A stretch of 64,000 nt of DNA, taken from contig JARFXM010000006.1 of NCBI GenBank assembly GCA_029532625.1, forward strand, positions 1,054,001-1,118,000, read 5' to 3'. The notes beneath the pieces are model-generated. The model did not search any database, had not been told where the DNA came from, and saw nothing but the letters and a program-made list of their open reading frames with translations. The stretch's first letter is position 1. Every line of letters begins with the position of its first letter. The translations under genes and the position numbers were made by a program. The stretch comes from Lomentospora prolificans (taxonomy: Eukaryota; Ascomycota; Sordariomycetes; Microascales; Microascaceae). Of this stretch, positions 20,582 to 32,585 are shown piece after piece.

Positions 20582-21848
20582 TCTGTTACAAGGTACCTAC
20601 ACAATCTAGCAGGTCCCGACCCCGCTATAATTGGCCGGTCAGAGATTTCGCGAGTGGATCTGGAGGGGCGTGTCTGCAGGGGTTCTCCACAAAGGAACGG
20701 GTCTCGGCTGAAATTCGGCAACTTCCTCAGGAGGCGATTGAAGACGACGACTCTTGCTTCACCTTTGTTTCTTGATCAAGGGGAAGGTCCGAGTTGTTTC
20801 AAGCAGATCTCCAAACATAAATCTTCCTATATTCGTCTGCGAGTTGATCGACGGTCGGGTATAACCTTTATATGGTCTCGGAGCCCAGCTGTTAGGCTTC
20901 TATTTCCCTTTTGCTTTCTTAATTTTTCGCTTCGTTGGGTTCGCTTCCGTCTTCACGTTGCCTCAAGCTCGCTGGGTGCAATTTGCCCGTTTATATCGGG
21001 GCTACCCCTCGAGTCCGCGATCGCATCGCCACGTTTAGTCGCCTTTCCGTGTGGATGTATTCCAGAAAAATCAACCTGGTTCGTATTCCTCTTGTTAACG
21101 TCAATACCATTGTCAGTTCTTATCTGGTTGCTGGCGAAGACGCCTTGGATGAGTGCTCCGGGATTGGGAACCGCCCTCCTTGACTCACACTTTATTGCCT
21201 TTACGGTGTCGGCGGGGATCGGAAGTCTGCTCCTTCTAGCGAGTTTGCCTACAACTATAGGTCCGGCTTCTCTTCCTTGGCCTATGCTCTACACAGGGTA
21301 CCATGCCTTTGGCCAGCCTCCACACGTCTTGTTGGTTTGGATACGTGGTCCTCACTGGTCGTCGGCCAGCATCGCCCATGTGAGCTATATTACAGCGATT
21401 CAATGCAAGGTGTTGACGAGGTCCGGGCCGGGTCGGACAACGGATCTGGCCTTGAGGGAAACCTGGCTGGCCAATATGTCTGATTAGTGCTAACCAAAGA
21501 TGCTCTTGGTTCTCTCCGCGCCTTCCTTTGCAGTCAAGTGGCTTTATTGGTAGTGTGCACTATTTGGCTGCGATGAAGTCATCGGAACTATCGAGTCGAA
21601 TGCTCCTGCCTTGTTTGACATACCCAGAGTTGTGTTTCCACAGCTGCTGATTGCCGGGCCCTTGTTGATTCATGGGCTTCTTCCTATCATATCACTGTGC
21701 TGCATCGTCTCTCTTTCACTCTCAGATCGTCTCTTGGCTAGTCAACACTAGGTCCAAGGAACAGTTGTCGTCTACTCCTCTACCCAATCTACTTCCCCTC
21801 TATACTTTGCAGTTTAGTCTTTCCTGCTCATATTCCTCGACATGCAAA
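20582..21848. promoter_or_regulatory. Intergenic region, HAD gene / hypothetical gene
   Basis: About 1.3-1.4 kb between divergent genes. It is C/T-rich, as in fungal leaders. A 277-codon open frame at 20654-21487 (+) crosses it, but its composition (Leu/Ser/Arg/Pro with no motif) and overlap with the HAD promoter argue against coding. The last 200 bp are the likely 5' leader of the gene starting at 21849. Confidence 0.35.
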
Positions 21849-22933
21849 ATGTCAACAAAACCTGACGGAACCCCCTGGACTTTCCGACCTTGTGATGGAA
21901 TTCCAGGGACTGTGGCTTCGCAGTATCCCCCTTCTGTCGGAAGTTCCGACACCTCTACCACTCGCAGTTCCTACGAATACGAGCATCGGCCCGATCTTTC
22001 GTGGGCTATTCGAACCCCAGGTTACGCGTCGCTACGCGAGTATCGGCTTCGTGAGCGCTGGGAAATCTGGGAGGCCATTCGTGACTTTGATCACTTTTCT
22101 GACCGTTATCCGCCAGAAGCAATTCCTCCAAGGCATGTTATTCAACTAGCAAATCAAGTGGTTTGCTTCTGGAGACTCATTGGTGTTGACTCACTCTCCA
22201 AAGTCTCACAGTACTAACCTTGTATGGATAGCAGATCGTCTGACCCGAAGCGGCGCCCCCGTTGCTACGATATTTACCCCTCTGACGCAGAGAGTGTATC
22301 GACCCTAGGAGCTGACACTGAGGATTCCGACTCTCCTGAGCTCCATCGCACGGAAACCGGCAGTGACCGGCCCTTGATTTCTGCAGACCTCTCCAGGCCG
22401 AACGGCCCCATCGAGAAAGGTAAGCACACGTTTGACACAAGACGGGCGCGGTTGGTTGGCTAACCGACCTTCTAGTTTTTACCTGTCTCTGCAACTTCTT
22501 CTCGCGCAGCGCAAGTCCGGCTTCTACACTGCCAAAACCCTACGCTCCATTCACCTCGAGTAACAGCGCCGACTGCATCCACGAGTGGCCGGCCACAACC
22601 CACGGAAGCGCTACGCTTCCTTCTTTCAGTCGGCGGAACACCGGTAGAATTGCCGTTCAAAAGCGCCAGGAGAAGAAATCTAGTTTTCTGTCCCCATTTA
22701 ACGCGCTATATTCGAGGTTTTTCAAGGCGAAACCTTTCCCCCTCGACTCTCGACAGACGTCACCCTCGGACTTCCCCTGCCACTCGCAACGCTCTAGCGA
22801 GGGTTTTGCGCTCGCCCCGCTTGAACCCGCGACTCTCCCTCGCGACGTGACCAGCGGCTCTAGTAGTTTTTCATCCATCGGATTTAGCCTAGGCAGCGAA
22901 CAATCACTCGCCATCAGCTGTAGCAAAGCTTGA
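21849..22933 (+). CDS. Hypothetical protein, spliced gene (model tentative)
   Basis: I do not recognise this protein. Exon A starts at the ATG at 21849 and encodes a Trp/Arg/Glu-rich part (WAIRTPGYASLREYRLRE, WEIWEAIRDFDHFSDRY). Exon B (from 22232 or 22235 to 22417) encodes RRPRCYDIYPSDAESVSTLG. A GTAAGC donor at 22418 and a GGCTAAC...TAG acceptor at 22475 join it to exon C (22476-22933), which stays open for 152 codons without an ATG and ends in TGA. That long open frame, in the phase predicted by the intron, is the best evidence for a gene. The A-B junction is uncertain: no GT donor has the right phase, but a GC-AG intron starting AG/GCATGT at 22133 keeps the frame. Alternatively the gene starts at the ATG at 22224. 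The product looks Ser/Pro-rich and largely disordered in its C-terminal half. Confidence 0.5.
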
Positions 22934-23042
22934 CAGTCGGAGATCTTAGTTCTCACTAACGCTCTTGATAGCTTCTTACCGTCACCGCTCCACTTATCCT
23001 TGACTGCCCTTCTCAACTTCTGGCGAACAAATACATACCAAA

Positions 23043-25479
23043 ATGGCGACCTTGCAAGTTAGAGGCCCGGACTTCTCCGTCACCAGGCAGAAGGCGATAG
23101 AAGATGCCAAAATCATGCAATCTACAGTAAATGAGCAGTGTTCTTCGGCGGGCCAGGACGTTCCCCCATACATCCTCTCGGAATTAATCGGAAAGGGGAG
23201 CTTCGGAAGGGTCTACAAGGCTACCGCTACGACTAATAGCCAGCTGGTGGCAGTAAAGATTATCGATATTGAGGAGAGTGATACCATTAACCCTAAACTT
23301 GCCGACACCTACGGCGAGTTTCTTAAAGAGGTTAATGCTCTGAAACTTCTCAGCAATAGTGGCGCCAAGAACATCAATCATGTCATCGACGCGCTCCCGG
23401 TCGGCCAGTCGATGTGGATGATTACAGAGTACTGTGCCGGAGGTAGCGTGGCTACTTTGATGAAGCCCACAGCCCCCGGCGGATTGCAGGAAAGGTGGAT
23501 TATCCCTATTCTTCGAGAAGTTGCGGAAGCCATCTTCTGGGTGCATAAACAGGGTATCATACATCGCGATATCAAATGCGCTAATATCCTCATTCACGAA
23601 GCGGGTGGCGTTCAACTCTGCGATTTTGGTGTTGCTGGCATAATCGAGACCAAGTTTGACAAGCGCTCTACTTTTATCGGGACCCTGCATTGGATGGCTC
23701 CAGAACTCTTCGCCTTTGAGCAGACCGCCGCGTACGGAACTGAGGTCGATATTTGGGCCTTTGGGTCCATGGTTTACGAAATTGCGTCCGGACTGCCACC
23801 CAACACCCAACTGATGGACATGGTCCGTCTGGGAAATTACTTGAAGCAACACTCTCCAAGACTAGAGGGTGACCAATATAGCGAAGGTCTAAAGGATCTT
23901 GTAGCCTACTGTCTCGAGGAGTCGCCTAGGAACAGACCGACTATCGAGCAAGTACAACGCCACCCATACATCTTCAACTCCGCGTCTGCCTATCCCACAT
24001 CCTCCCTAGCCATGCTTGTCCGGGCCTACAAGTTATGGGAAGCGCAGGGAGGCAGCCGAAAATCTCTCTTCGCACCTGGAGGTGCGCAAAATGTACCACA
24101 GGACCTCGCGTCGACAGCCCTCGCAAGCGACGAATGGAATTTCAGCACGACGGCCGCCTTCGACCAACAAGTCTTTAGAGAGGGCGACTCACAAACAGTC
24201 TATGACGCGTACGGCGCACAGGTCGACTTCGGCGGTGACTTAACCGACACCGAACAGACCTCACGGCCCCAAAAAGGCCGAGGCAGGCGTAAGCCGCCTA
24301 ACTTCCCGGTGCTAAAGGCACCGCTCGAAAAAGTCTTCGACCCCAACACCCTTACGGGGTATGCTGAGAACTCAAAGAATTACTATGGCGTCGGACCCCC
24401 CCCGCCGCCGACTTCAGACTTACCTCTTCGAGATGCGGGCCAAGGGTCTGATGTCCGCGAGTCGCTCATCGACTTAGACGCTAGTCTGCACGGTGGAGAG
24501 CTCTCCCATTTCGTCGATATGGAAACTATCCGAGCTTCCGGCGTTCCGCGTGCCTCGCTGGATTATAGCTACAGCATACCCGAGGCGCAGGACCTGAATA
24601 AGCCTCCTCTTAGTGACCCGGAGCAATTCAATCTGAACCGAAGGACACAAGACTGGAAATTCCCCACTATGGCACCTCCTGCGTCGGCGAACCCAGAGAT
24701 GTCTCGGTTTCCGTTCAACGAGGAACACTCTGCCCCCAGCTCCGCTGGTCAATCTGGGCTTCATCATTATACCGCCGATTCAGTATCTGTGGCACCCAGC
24801 TACAACAACGAGCAGCTCGCCGTACCACGGGCCGCTTCCCAAGCTGCGAACCGAGCCTCTGCCGGTAGTTTAATCGATCTGGATATGAGTCTCCCTGACC
24901 CCGTCAGCGACGTTACTCGGCCATCAACTGCCCATTCCGACGTAGGATCCATCGCCGGCTCGGAGATTGGAGGCGGGAACAACCCGTTTGACCTGGAACG
25001 CCACGCGAGCCTTTACGTTCCTTTTTTCTAACCGCGAGCCCTCCATCTACGTATCGGATGACTCGGACTTTGTGAACGGCTTCTCGAACATCGGAGCCGC
25101 TACAGTCAATCCCACCCAGAGTCAAAGCCGCCGGGGCTACCACTCCAGCAACCAGTCCTTCAGCAGCAACGAATACTCCGACAACGAGTACTTAGCCCCC
25201 CACCCAATGCACCAGCAGCCGCCTCAACCCCAGCCTCAAATGCAACCCCCGCCGCTCACCATCCCCAAGTCCACCCCTGCCTCCCAGCGCCTCCTGCCCG
25301 CCGTGCCTCCGGCGCCCTCCAGCAGGGTCATGCTCGGGCAGGCGGGCCTAGAGGAGGTCAAGGACGAGTTTAGGAGGCTCATGATGAGTTTCGGTGAGCA
25401 TTTGAACAGCGCCAACGAGAAGTTGGCGGAGTTGCCCGTGAGGAGGGGGACGAGGATGGAAGCGGCGTTTCTGGATTGA
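23043..25479 (+). CDS. STE20/GCK-family Ser/Thr kinase, with a single-base frameshift
   Basis: An N-terminal kinase domain followed by a long Pro/Ser-rich regulatory tail. The glycine loop is IGKGSFGRVYK (residues 49-59), Lys72 lies in VAVKIID, the catalytic loop is HRDIKCAN (174-181), the metal site DFG is at 194-196, and GTLHWMAPELF is the P+1 loop typical of the germinal-centre kinase group. The frame beginning at 23043 stops at 25031, just after NNPFDLERHASLY. The downstream frame (+1) continues to 25479 with clearly coding sequence (REPSIYVSDDSDFVNG, then a conserved-looking C-terminal helix with EEVKDEFRRLMMSFGEHL). Reading T5 instead of T6 at 25022-25027 joins the two into 811 residues. 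I infer a sequencing error or a true frameshift; the only alternative introns have poor donors. The exact GCK subfamily is not assigned. Confidence 0.88.
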
Positions 25480-25788
25480 GTCGTCGCGAGGACGGTTTTT
25501 CTCTTCACCCACTTGGAGGTGGAACATGGGCAATTGTTGGTTTCTTCAGCGTCATCATCATCTGGAAGCGGTTTCGGGCCTGCATTGTATTTATACCTGT
25601 ACGTTTCGGTTTGGGTGCATTTCTCAATAATCACATTACGATGACACGCAAGCATTTCATCACGTTAGCAAGGTAGCAATGGAATTAATCCATGCCATTT
25701 GACTATTTTCATCATCCCTCATTGGGATTTCATTATTTCGCTGTGAAGTATTCGTACATTGACCTTTGAGTTGTATCGTCACCATATC
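25480..25788. other. Intergenic 3' flanks, kinase and TEL2
   Basis: A 309-bp AT-richer spacer between convergent genes. No feature is seen. Confidence 0.4.
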
Positions 25789-28700
25789 TTAATAGAGCGC
25801 CCCCGCGAAATCCATTCGATAGCGCTCCAAAAGCTGGTGCAGCCGGACCATGACCCCGGACGCCAGGAGCCTCACCTCGTCCTCCTCCTTATCTCCGCCC
25901 CTAATAACGGTCAATAGCTGGTCGAGCCACTCGATTGTGTCCGTGATTTGCTTGCTCATCATCATCGCGAGCCGTTGACTGGTGAACTCGTTCACGTCCA
26001 GCAGCACGGCGAGAACGGTGAGCCCGGCCGCCGTGGCGGGGAGATTGCCCGCCAAGTAGCTCCGCACGGTGAGGACGGCGTTCCACGCGATCGCGGTAAG
26101 GTCGATGATGTTGGGCATGGTGGGGCCTCCGGCGTGGTAGATGATGGCGACGGTCTTGAGGTACGTGGTGAGGAGGTAGGACTCCGTGAGCACGCGGGCA
26201 ACGCGGGCATTCTTGACACTGAGGGCGTATTGGTACCGTTCAACCAGCGGCCTTAAGAACTGCGTCGCGAGCACGTCGGAGGTTACGTTAGGGGTCCCGG
26301 CTTGGATATTCTTGCCCTTCACCTTGCTTTTAAGGGTTGAAAGCTTGAGAGAGTCTGGGCCGGTGATCTTGTCAGCGGCATCGGCAGCTAGGGGGCCAAG
26401 AAAAGATGTTGCCATAGACTTGGTAATGCTGTCTAGGGCTGTGGGGGGCAACGGTTTTAGATTCGAGCCTAGAGCAGGGTTTTGATCCGGAGCGGTCGAG
26501 CCAAGGAAAAGTTGCTCCATCCTCTCGGCAAGTTTTTTAGATGGAAAGGACCCGTCTCTAACATAGCCGGACTGTTCAAAGCCCGCAAGCTCTCTGGCAG
26601 CGAGACCCAAGGCGGCAAGAATAACCCCCCTCTGCGAAAGGGAGTAATCACCTTGGAAAAAGGTCTTGATAAACCAAGGAGCCATCACCTTCGGAATGGA
26701 AATGATCAGGGCAACCACGCTGTCGAGACGTAGCTCGTAAAAGTCTTCGAGGTCATATTTGTCCTGTAAGCCCACTAAAAGAGTAGCCAACTCCTCAGCG
26801 TGATCGCGAACCTCGGCTCCAAAATTTGCCTTTCGGCGGATTAGAGATGGGGCTGTCTTCAATCCAGTCTCTTGTTTGTCGTAGTTTTCAGTATCACGCA
26901 AATAGGTTATGAGATTGCGGATGTAGACAGGGGCTTTGACCTTATCGCGGCGGACAAGAGTCGGATCCTCGTCTGAGTCCTCCGCGTCCGAGCCGGGTTT
27001 AGCGTAAGGAATTATATCATCATCCTCGCCCGAGGAAACCTCTTCGATGATAAGTGTCGGCTTTTTCTTTTGGCTGGCGGCGACTGCCTGTGATTTCTTG
27101 GGTTTCTGGGCTGTCTTGAGCGTTGTCTTCATCTTTCTCGTGTTTTGATGCATTAGGAGAGGCTGGATGGGACCTGGCTGGTCATGGACATGAGCAAGGC
27201 TCTTATACCGCTTCGCATCCTCAGAATCTGTCTCGGACATCTTGAAATCGAGCCTCTGCTCTGGAGCGTGAACTAGCGAGGAGATTGTTTCGCCAACGAC
27301 CATGCCGAGGACTCGGGCGCTATTATTCGGAGTCTCTAAACGGTTCGAGATCATACGGGTATACGTTGGTCCAGCCGCAATCATCTGCAAGTGTGACCTC
27401 TTCGGGGGACTCAAATACGCGGAGCTAATCAAGATAGTTTCGGCCAGTGCTAATGGATAAGATTAGCGGTTTGCCTATTCTCGTGATAAGAAAGAAAACA
27501 CACCTTGCTGTTCGATGAGCGGCGCCCAGTTGATCCAGAGGGTATCCCCGAACACGGATACAGCCTTCCCCATCAGCTCCGCTAAAAACCCCACGTCATC
27601 CGAGAAGCAAGCCAGCACGGCTCTCCGAGTCCACACATTGGAACCAGGAGTAGTGCCTGAAGTTTCTGGCACGAGCCAAGCTATAAAAGAATCACGACTT
27701 AAGACCTCGCTTGGCAAGATTCGTTTTATCAAAGTGGCAGCTGCAGACACAATAGAGTCATAGGAGGAGGGTTCGGTGCTGTCTATCCTTTCCTGCACGA
27801 CCTTGGAAAGGAATGCTAGCAGAGCGTAACATGCTTTATTCCTCTGAAGTGAGTGGATGCCGAGCAGCATCCGGGACAGTGCCTGAGGCCGCGCATCGTT
27901 ACGCAACAGGAGGGAAGCAAAGAGTTCGTAATACATATCATCTAGAGCTTGTAAGCTTCGTGGTAGCAAAGCGGATAGGTAGCCAAGGAGCCGTAAGAAC
28001 TCACCAGCATAGCCGAGGCTCCAAGAGGCCACAAAGATCTGTACACAGAATTGATATTCCTTGTCCGAGGGCTCGTCTTTCATCCAATGCGCGAGAGACC
28101 GAGCGAGCCACTCCACGTATCGCTTGGTGTCCGAGACCCAATGCATAGATGAGCCTTTCCGCCCAACCAAAAAGTCGGCCTCGGCAGTAGTTGAGACTAT
28201 AACGCCACGCCCTAGTATGGACGCAATGTCCTTCGAAATGTGCGAACTCCGGAGAGAGTCAAGCCCCGTACCACCGGCAGATCTACGCCAGAGCGACTTC
28301 ATAACATCGTCCCCGTCCAGAACAGCAGATAAGATGTCAACGTACGTGCTCATATTGAGTTCAAGATCCGGCCGCTTTGGACCGTTGGAAGTAGACTTCA
28401 TCTCCCGTATTAAGGTTTGAAGCCGACGCAGAATGCCATTAATTGCACCGGCGCTTTGCAGACACAGTAGGAGGAGTTTGAGGTCGGCATTTTCTCTCGC
28501 TTTCGGCGGACTCGCCTCTTTATCTTGGGGCTCTTGAAAAACAGGCCAGTAGTCTGGCGCAATCTCGTTAACTAGAACGGTGGTAATTTGCGACCCCACG
28601 GGGCCTGGGCTGGAAAGGTTGAAGCCGTGGTCAGGATGGGTGAGAAATCTTAGAGCACGGAGGAGATCATCATAGTCAGGCTGCGACTTGAGGATCTCGA

Positions 28701-28842
28701 GAGCCTCTTCCGGTGTCGTGATGGCAGTAGAATCCTTGTTTCGAGATTTTGGGGCCTCGGCAACGGTTTTGTTGCTAGTTGATCCCTGCAGCCGAGGATT
28801 CGTGTAGGTTGTACTAACGGGGGTGAAGAAGTCGTCCATCAC
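25789..28842 (-). CDS. TEL2: Telomere length regulation protein Tel2
   Basis: Tel2 is the HEAT-repeat subunit of the TTT (Tel2-Tti1-Tti2) co-chaperone complex that stabilises PIKK kinases such as TOR, ATM and ATR. Splice model: complement(join(25789..27449, 27504..28842)), 999 residues. Exon 1 carries the N-terminal helical repeats (SWSLGYAGEFLRLLGYLSALL). A 54-nt intron (GTGTGT donor, GCTAATC branch, TAG acceptor) joins it to exon 2, which contains the conserved Tel2 region PPKRSHLQMIAAGPTYTRMISNR with RVLGMVVGETIS. An acidic linker with SGEDDDIIPYAKPGSDAED, probably the CK2 sites that recruit the R2TP complex, follows, then QRGVILAALGLAARELAG. Without splicing the gene looks like two ORFs. 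Length and order match fungal Tel2. Confidence 0.93.
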
Positions 28843-29490
28843 GAAGTTAGCTTAAGCTGAGTGAAGCCCACACCAATTGCTCATAGGGATGAGATGGGTC
28901 GTCGATGATGAGGGAGATTTCTCATATTTTCTCTTGCATGGATCTGCAGAGTACTTCTCCAACTTTTAGTAGATAGAAAAGTATACGCCCATGGCCTAGC
29001 CTAACGTGTCGAAAAGAAAGGTACAGTATAGTTTCGATGCTCAAGTTGAGATGATGGGCAAAGTGTGTGAGTCGCAGCTGCCGATCCTTGGATGTTAAAA
29101 CCATTGGCCTGGCTGGCGATCTTGGATTGGCTTTGCTGTGCGAGCTTAGTTATCCTGGTCAATCATTACAGGGCGTTGGCTCTGTACAAGGTATACATAC
29201 ATCTCCTGGCCTGGCTGGCTGGCGCTTAGTGCTGGCTGCCCCAAGTCACAGTTTGAGTTGTCTAGTCCGCCTCAGGTGCATGCAAATTGCCCCGCTGACC
29301 TGCTGGCGACAATTCATTGATGCGCGTCACTGACACTGGCTGGCTTCTGCCGGGCGAGCCAGGCAAGGCACCAACATTGAATTGAAGCTGGCTGCCCCGC
29401 CTCCAACCTCAGCCCCTCCATCACCGCAATTAGGCGACTAGGTCTTTCGTGTCCTAGACGAGCTCTGCCAGCCACTAGGGCCAGAAAATC
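28843..29490. promoter_or_regulatory. Divergent promoter TEL2 / UBA3
   Basis: About 650 bp between two divergent genes. It contains repeated CTGGCTGG motifs at about 29108, 29211-29224, 29337 and 29388, which are also found in other intergenic parts of this window. No gene is supported. Confidence 0.45.
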
Positions 29491-31144
29491 ATGGATGTTG
29501 ACTCTGCTGCACGTGCCGGGATTCAATCTCGGCCTGGAGCCGTCAATGAAGATGAGAGATGGTAAGGGAAATTCATTTAGCCTCCCCTCTAATTGCTTGT
29601 GCTCAGCTGAACTTTCATCTAGGAAGTACTTGGAGCGCATCCGCCGCACCCCGGGACCGTTCACCGATCCCGATGCTGTTAGTCAGGAGGCTATTGATCA
29701 GTTTGACATGATGAAGATATTGTATTTATCCCCTCTCCTTCCCTTATGTCTTCACGTTGTGGATCGATCCGCTAATACACTCTTATGAGATAGAGTGATG
29801 TGGGTTGCCTCTCTCATCTTGAATAGGCCCTAAGCCTCTAACAAGCTATTACTATAGCGGCGCTGGAGGACTTGGCTGCGAAATCCTAAAGGACCTGGCT
29901 TTGTCAAAGTTCCGAGACATTCACGTTATCGATATGGGTGCGCCTTCACTTCGACCCCCGCCGTCATGGTCGACCTCGCCCCCCCCGTGAGTCTGGGTAC
30001 TGACGCAGTCTAGACACGATCGATATATCCAACCTTAACCGGCAGTTTCTCTTTAGGGAAGCCGATGTTGGAAAGTTCAAGGCCGAAGTTGCTGCAAAGT
30101 TTGTCATGAAGAGAGTCAAAGGTGTTACCATCACAGCCCATAACTGCAGGATCCAGGACAAAGATGACGACTTCTACAAACAGTTCCAAATGGTAATCTG
30201 CGGTCTAGATAATATTGAAGCGCGGAGATGGATCAATGCGAAACTCGTTTCCATTGCCGAAGAGGGAGAGGGCCCGGACTGTATCAAGCCAATGATTGAC
30301 GGAGGCACCGAGGGTTAGCAACGCTCCTGTCCTCTGACCTGCAGTCCGCCCATGCTAACCCTGGAGCACAGGTTTCAAGGGCCAAGCGCGAGTTATTATT
30401 CCGAGTATGACCTCATGTTTCGAGTGCCAGCTAGATATGCACGCACCTAGGGCTGCCGTACCTCTATGTACTCTCGCTTCTATCCCTCGGCAGCCCGAGC
30501 ACTGCGTGGAATGGGCCCATCTGATCGCCTGGGATGAAGAGAAGCCGTACCCGGAACTCGACAAGGACGAACCGGAGCATGTAACCTGGATCTATCAGAA
30601 AGCCCTCGCACGCGCCAAGGAGTTTAATATCTCTGGAGTCACATATTCTTTCACCCAAGGCGTCATCAAAAACATTATACCCGCCATTGCGTCTACGAAC
30701 GCCATCATCGCCGCCGCTTGCTGCAACGAAGCGTTCAAATTAGCTACCGGCGCTGCCCCAGCCCTAGGAATGGAGGACAACTACATGATGTACTCGGGAG
30801 ATGACTCTATCTACACCTATACTTTTAGTCACGAGAGAAAGGACGACTGTCCTGTGTGCAACTCGGCTGCTCGTCCCCTTGAAGCGGATCCGGATATGCT
30901 CCTGAGCGACCTTGTAGAATCTTTTGCGCTTAGGCCCGAGGCGCAACTCAAGAAGCCGTCGTTAAGGGTAGAAGGGAAAACTCTATACATGCAGTTCCCC
31001 CCAGGCTTAGAAGAGCAGACTCGACCCAACCTCAACAAAACCCTTAAGGAGCTCGGTATTGAAGATGGTCAGGAGGTAGTTGTTACGGACCCGTCCTTCG
31101 CGGTAGAATTCAACTATTTCTTCCAATTCAAAACGAAGAAGTGA
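29491..31144 (+). CDS. UBA3: NEDD8-activating enzyme E1 catalytic subunit Uba3
   Basis: With Ula1/APPBP1, Uba3 adenylates Rub1/NEDD8 and passes it to Ubc12. Splice model: join(29491..29561, 29623..29721, 29794..29799, 29858..29937, 30014..30313, 30372..31144), 442 residues. The third exon is only 6 nt (AGTGAT): it completes codons 57-59 in the ATP-binding motif [15 protein letters not shown], and without it the motif cannot be read. Further landmarks are the [15 protein letters not shown] adenylation motif, the Zn-binding CFEC (C201, C204) and CPVCN pairs, the catalytic Cys218 in [16 protein letters not shown], and a C-terminal ubiquitin-fold domain that binds the E2. All catalytic residues are intact. 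It converges on RPC40, 215 bp away. Confidence 0.94.
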
Positions 31145-31359
31145 TCGGCCCCAAGCGGATTCGCTGGAATACTTTTTGCCTGTATATAACCCCTCGAATG
31201 GCGATAATTTGGGAGAGCCAGAAGTTTAAGTGCGTCGAATATTGGAAATGCTACCGACTCGAAGCCAAAACTGGGGAAACACAATGCTGGTATCATTAAG
31301 CCATAAACTCTCTAAAATGGTGCGAAGGTATAATACATGGATTCGTGATCGACCTCCTT

Positions 31360-32585
31360 CTATCGGGCCATGAACACGACCTGTTTTTCCAGCGCCAAAC
31401 ATTTCTTCTTCATCACGCGCAGCGCCTCCAGGAACAGCTCGTCGCTATCCCACTGACCGGTGCTCTCGATTCCGAAAATGAAGTGATCGCGTTTTCTTCC
31501 CAGCTTAACCTTGCCCTGGAACTCGGGGTGCCTCAAGCACTCTCGACTGACAGTGTCCTTCATAGGATCTATGACCACCGCTTTATCCTCACCCTCGCGA
31601 TTTTCGTAGCCGCTGCCCTTCAGCGCGGCCTCTTGCCTCGTTACCTTTTCAATACCAATGACGCCTTTGGGGAAGCACGCTTGAAACTTGTGCGCATCCT
31701 CACCCAATATGGGCTGGATGATATTGATGGTGGGTAGTAGGCGATACGATGCTGTTGCGACGGGGGAGAACTTGGCGTGGTCTGCACCAATACCCTTATG
31801 CATGTGCATTTCCAGGGCAATGCGCTGCCCAGGACGTAATTTTGCAATGAGAATGTCAGGGTTGGTGGGTCTTATAGCATCCTCTCCGGAGAAGTACTCG
31901 GCTTGTCGGCCGCTGGGGGTGAAAACGATGTCCTTGGCGTACACATTGGGGTGGTGGTACAGCTTGGCCGGGTCGGTTTCGCCTTCCTCAGCATCTTGAT
32001 TGTGCGTGCACTCGACGTTCAGAGAGAGGCTGACGGTGTTCCAATCGAAAGTGTTGGCGAAGGGATCCTCACCCGGTTCACCGGGCTTAAAATCCTGAAG
32101 GAACTCTCGAATGCCCTTCTTGCCACCCGTCCAGGGGATTAGACCTAACCGGTGGGACAGGACTTCATCATGGATTACGGATGTGTTGTCCTCGATGAAT
32201 ACGGTCTCGATCGCGAGGGTAGAGATTTCAGCGATTAAAATGCGACGAATGGCGTTCGCGATGGATGCATCGACACCAATGAGAGACAGGGACATGTCAT
32301 GCTGATTGTTGTAGTGGATCTTGATGTCGAGGCCCTGTCTGAATCTTTCAATGTCGAAGCTGTGATCCTCACCGTAGAAGTGGCCAGGGAAGTCGGTTGA
32401 CGTGCCATTGGTGACGGTTTCCCGGTTTATGTGGACGGTCTGTTGGTCAAGCGTCAGCGCACATACTTCTCCAGATATACTACTATGGATCCAAGGGAGA
32501 AAGGATCTCAGGGGAAAAAGAAATAATTAGAACGTACCGTTCGCTCGTCGAGCTCTTCGTCGGTGGGTAATCTGTGTGGTGACAT
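31360..32585 (-). CDS. RPC40: RNA polymerases I and III subunit AC40 (RPAC1)
   Basis: The alpha-like subunit shared by Pol I and Pol III, forming a heterodimer with AC19. Splice model: complement(join(31360..32439, 32538..32585)), 375 residues. Exon 1 (48 nt) encodes 16 residues, MSPHRLPTDEELDERT. A 98-nt intron (GTACGT donor, CAG acceptor) joins it to exon 2, which begins TVHINRETVTNG. The alpha motif MSLSLIGVDASIANAIRRILIAEI is followed by VLSHRLGLIPW, the inserted domain, and FSPVATASYRLLP with the C-terminal dimerisation helices. It diverges from the gene for the 49-kDa complex I subunit across a 431-bp promoter. Confidence 0.95.

Noticed and set aside
20654..21487. 277-codon ORF on the plus strand
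   Set aside because: It has no motif or coherent composition, overlaps the HAD promoter and leader, and lies in C/T-rich leader-like sequence. Length alone is not enough.
27432..27475. Two separate genes at 25789-27432 and 27475-28842
   Set aside because: A 54-nt intron with correct phase joins them into one Tel2 protein; the conserved region directly continues across the junction.
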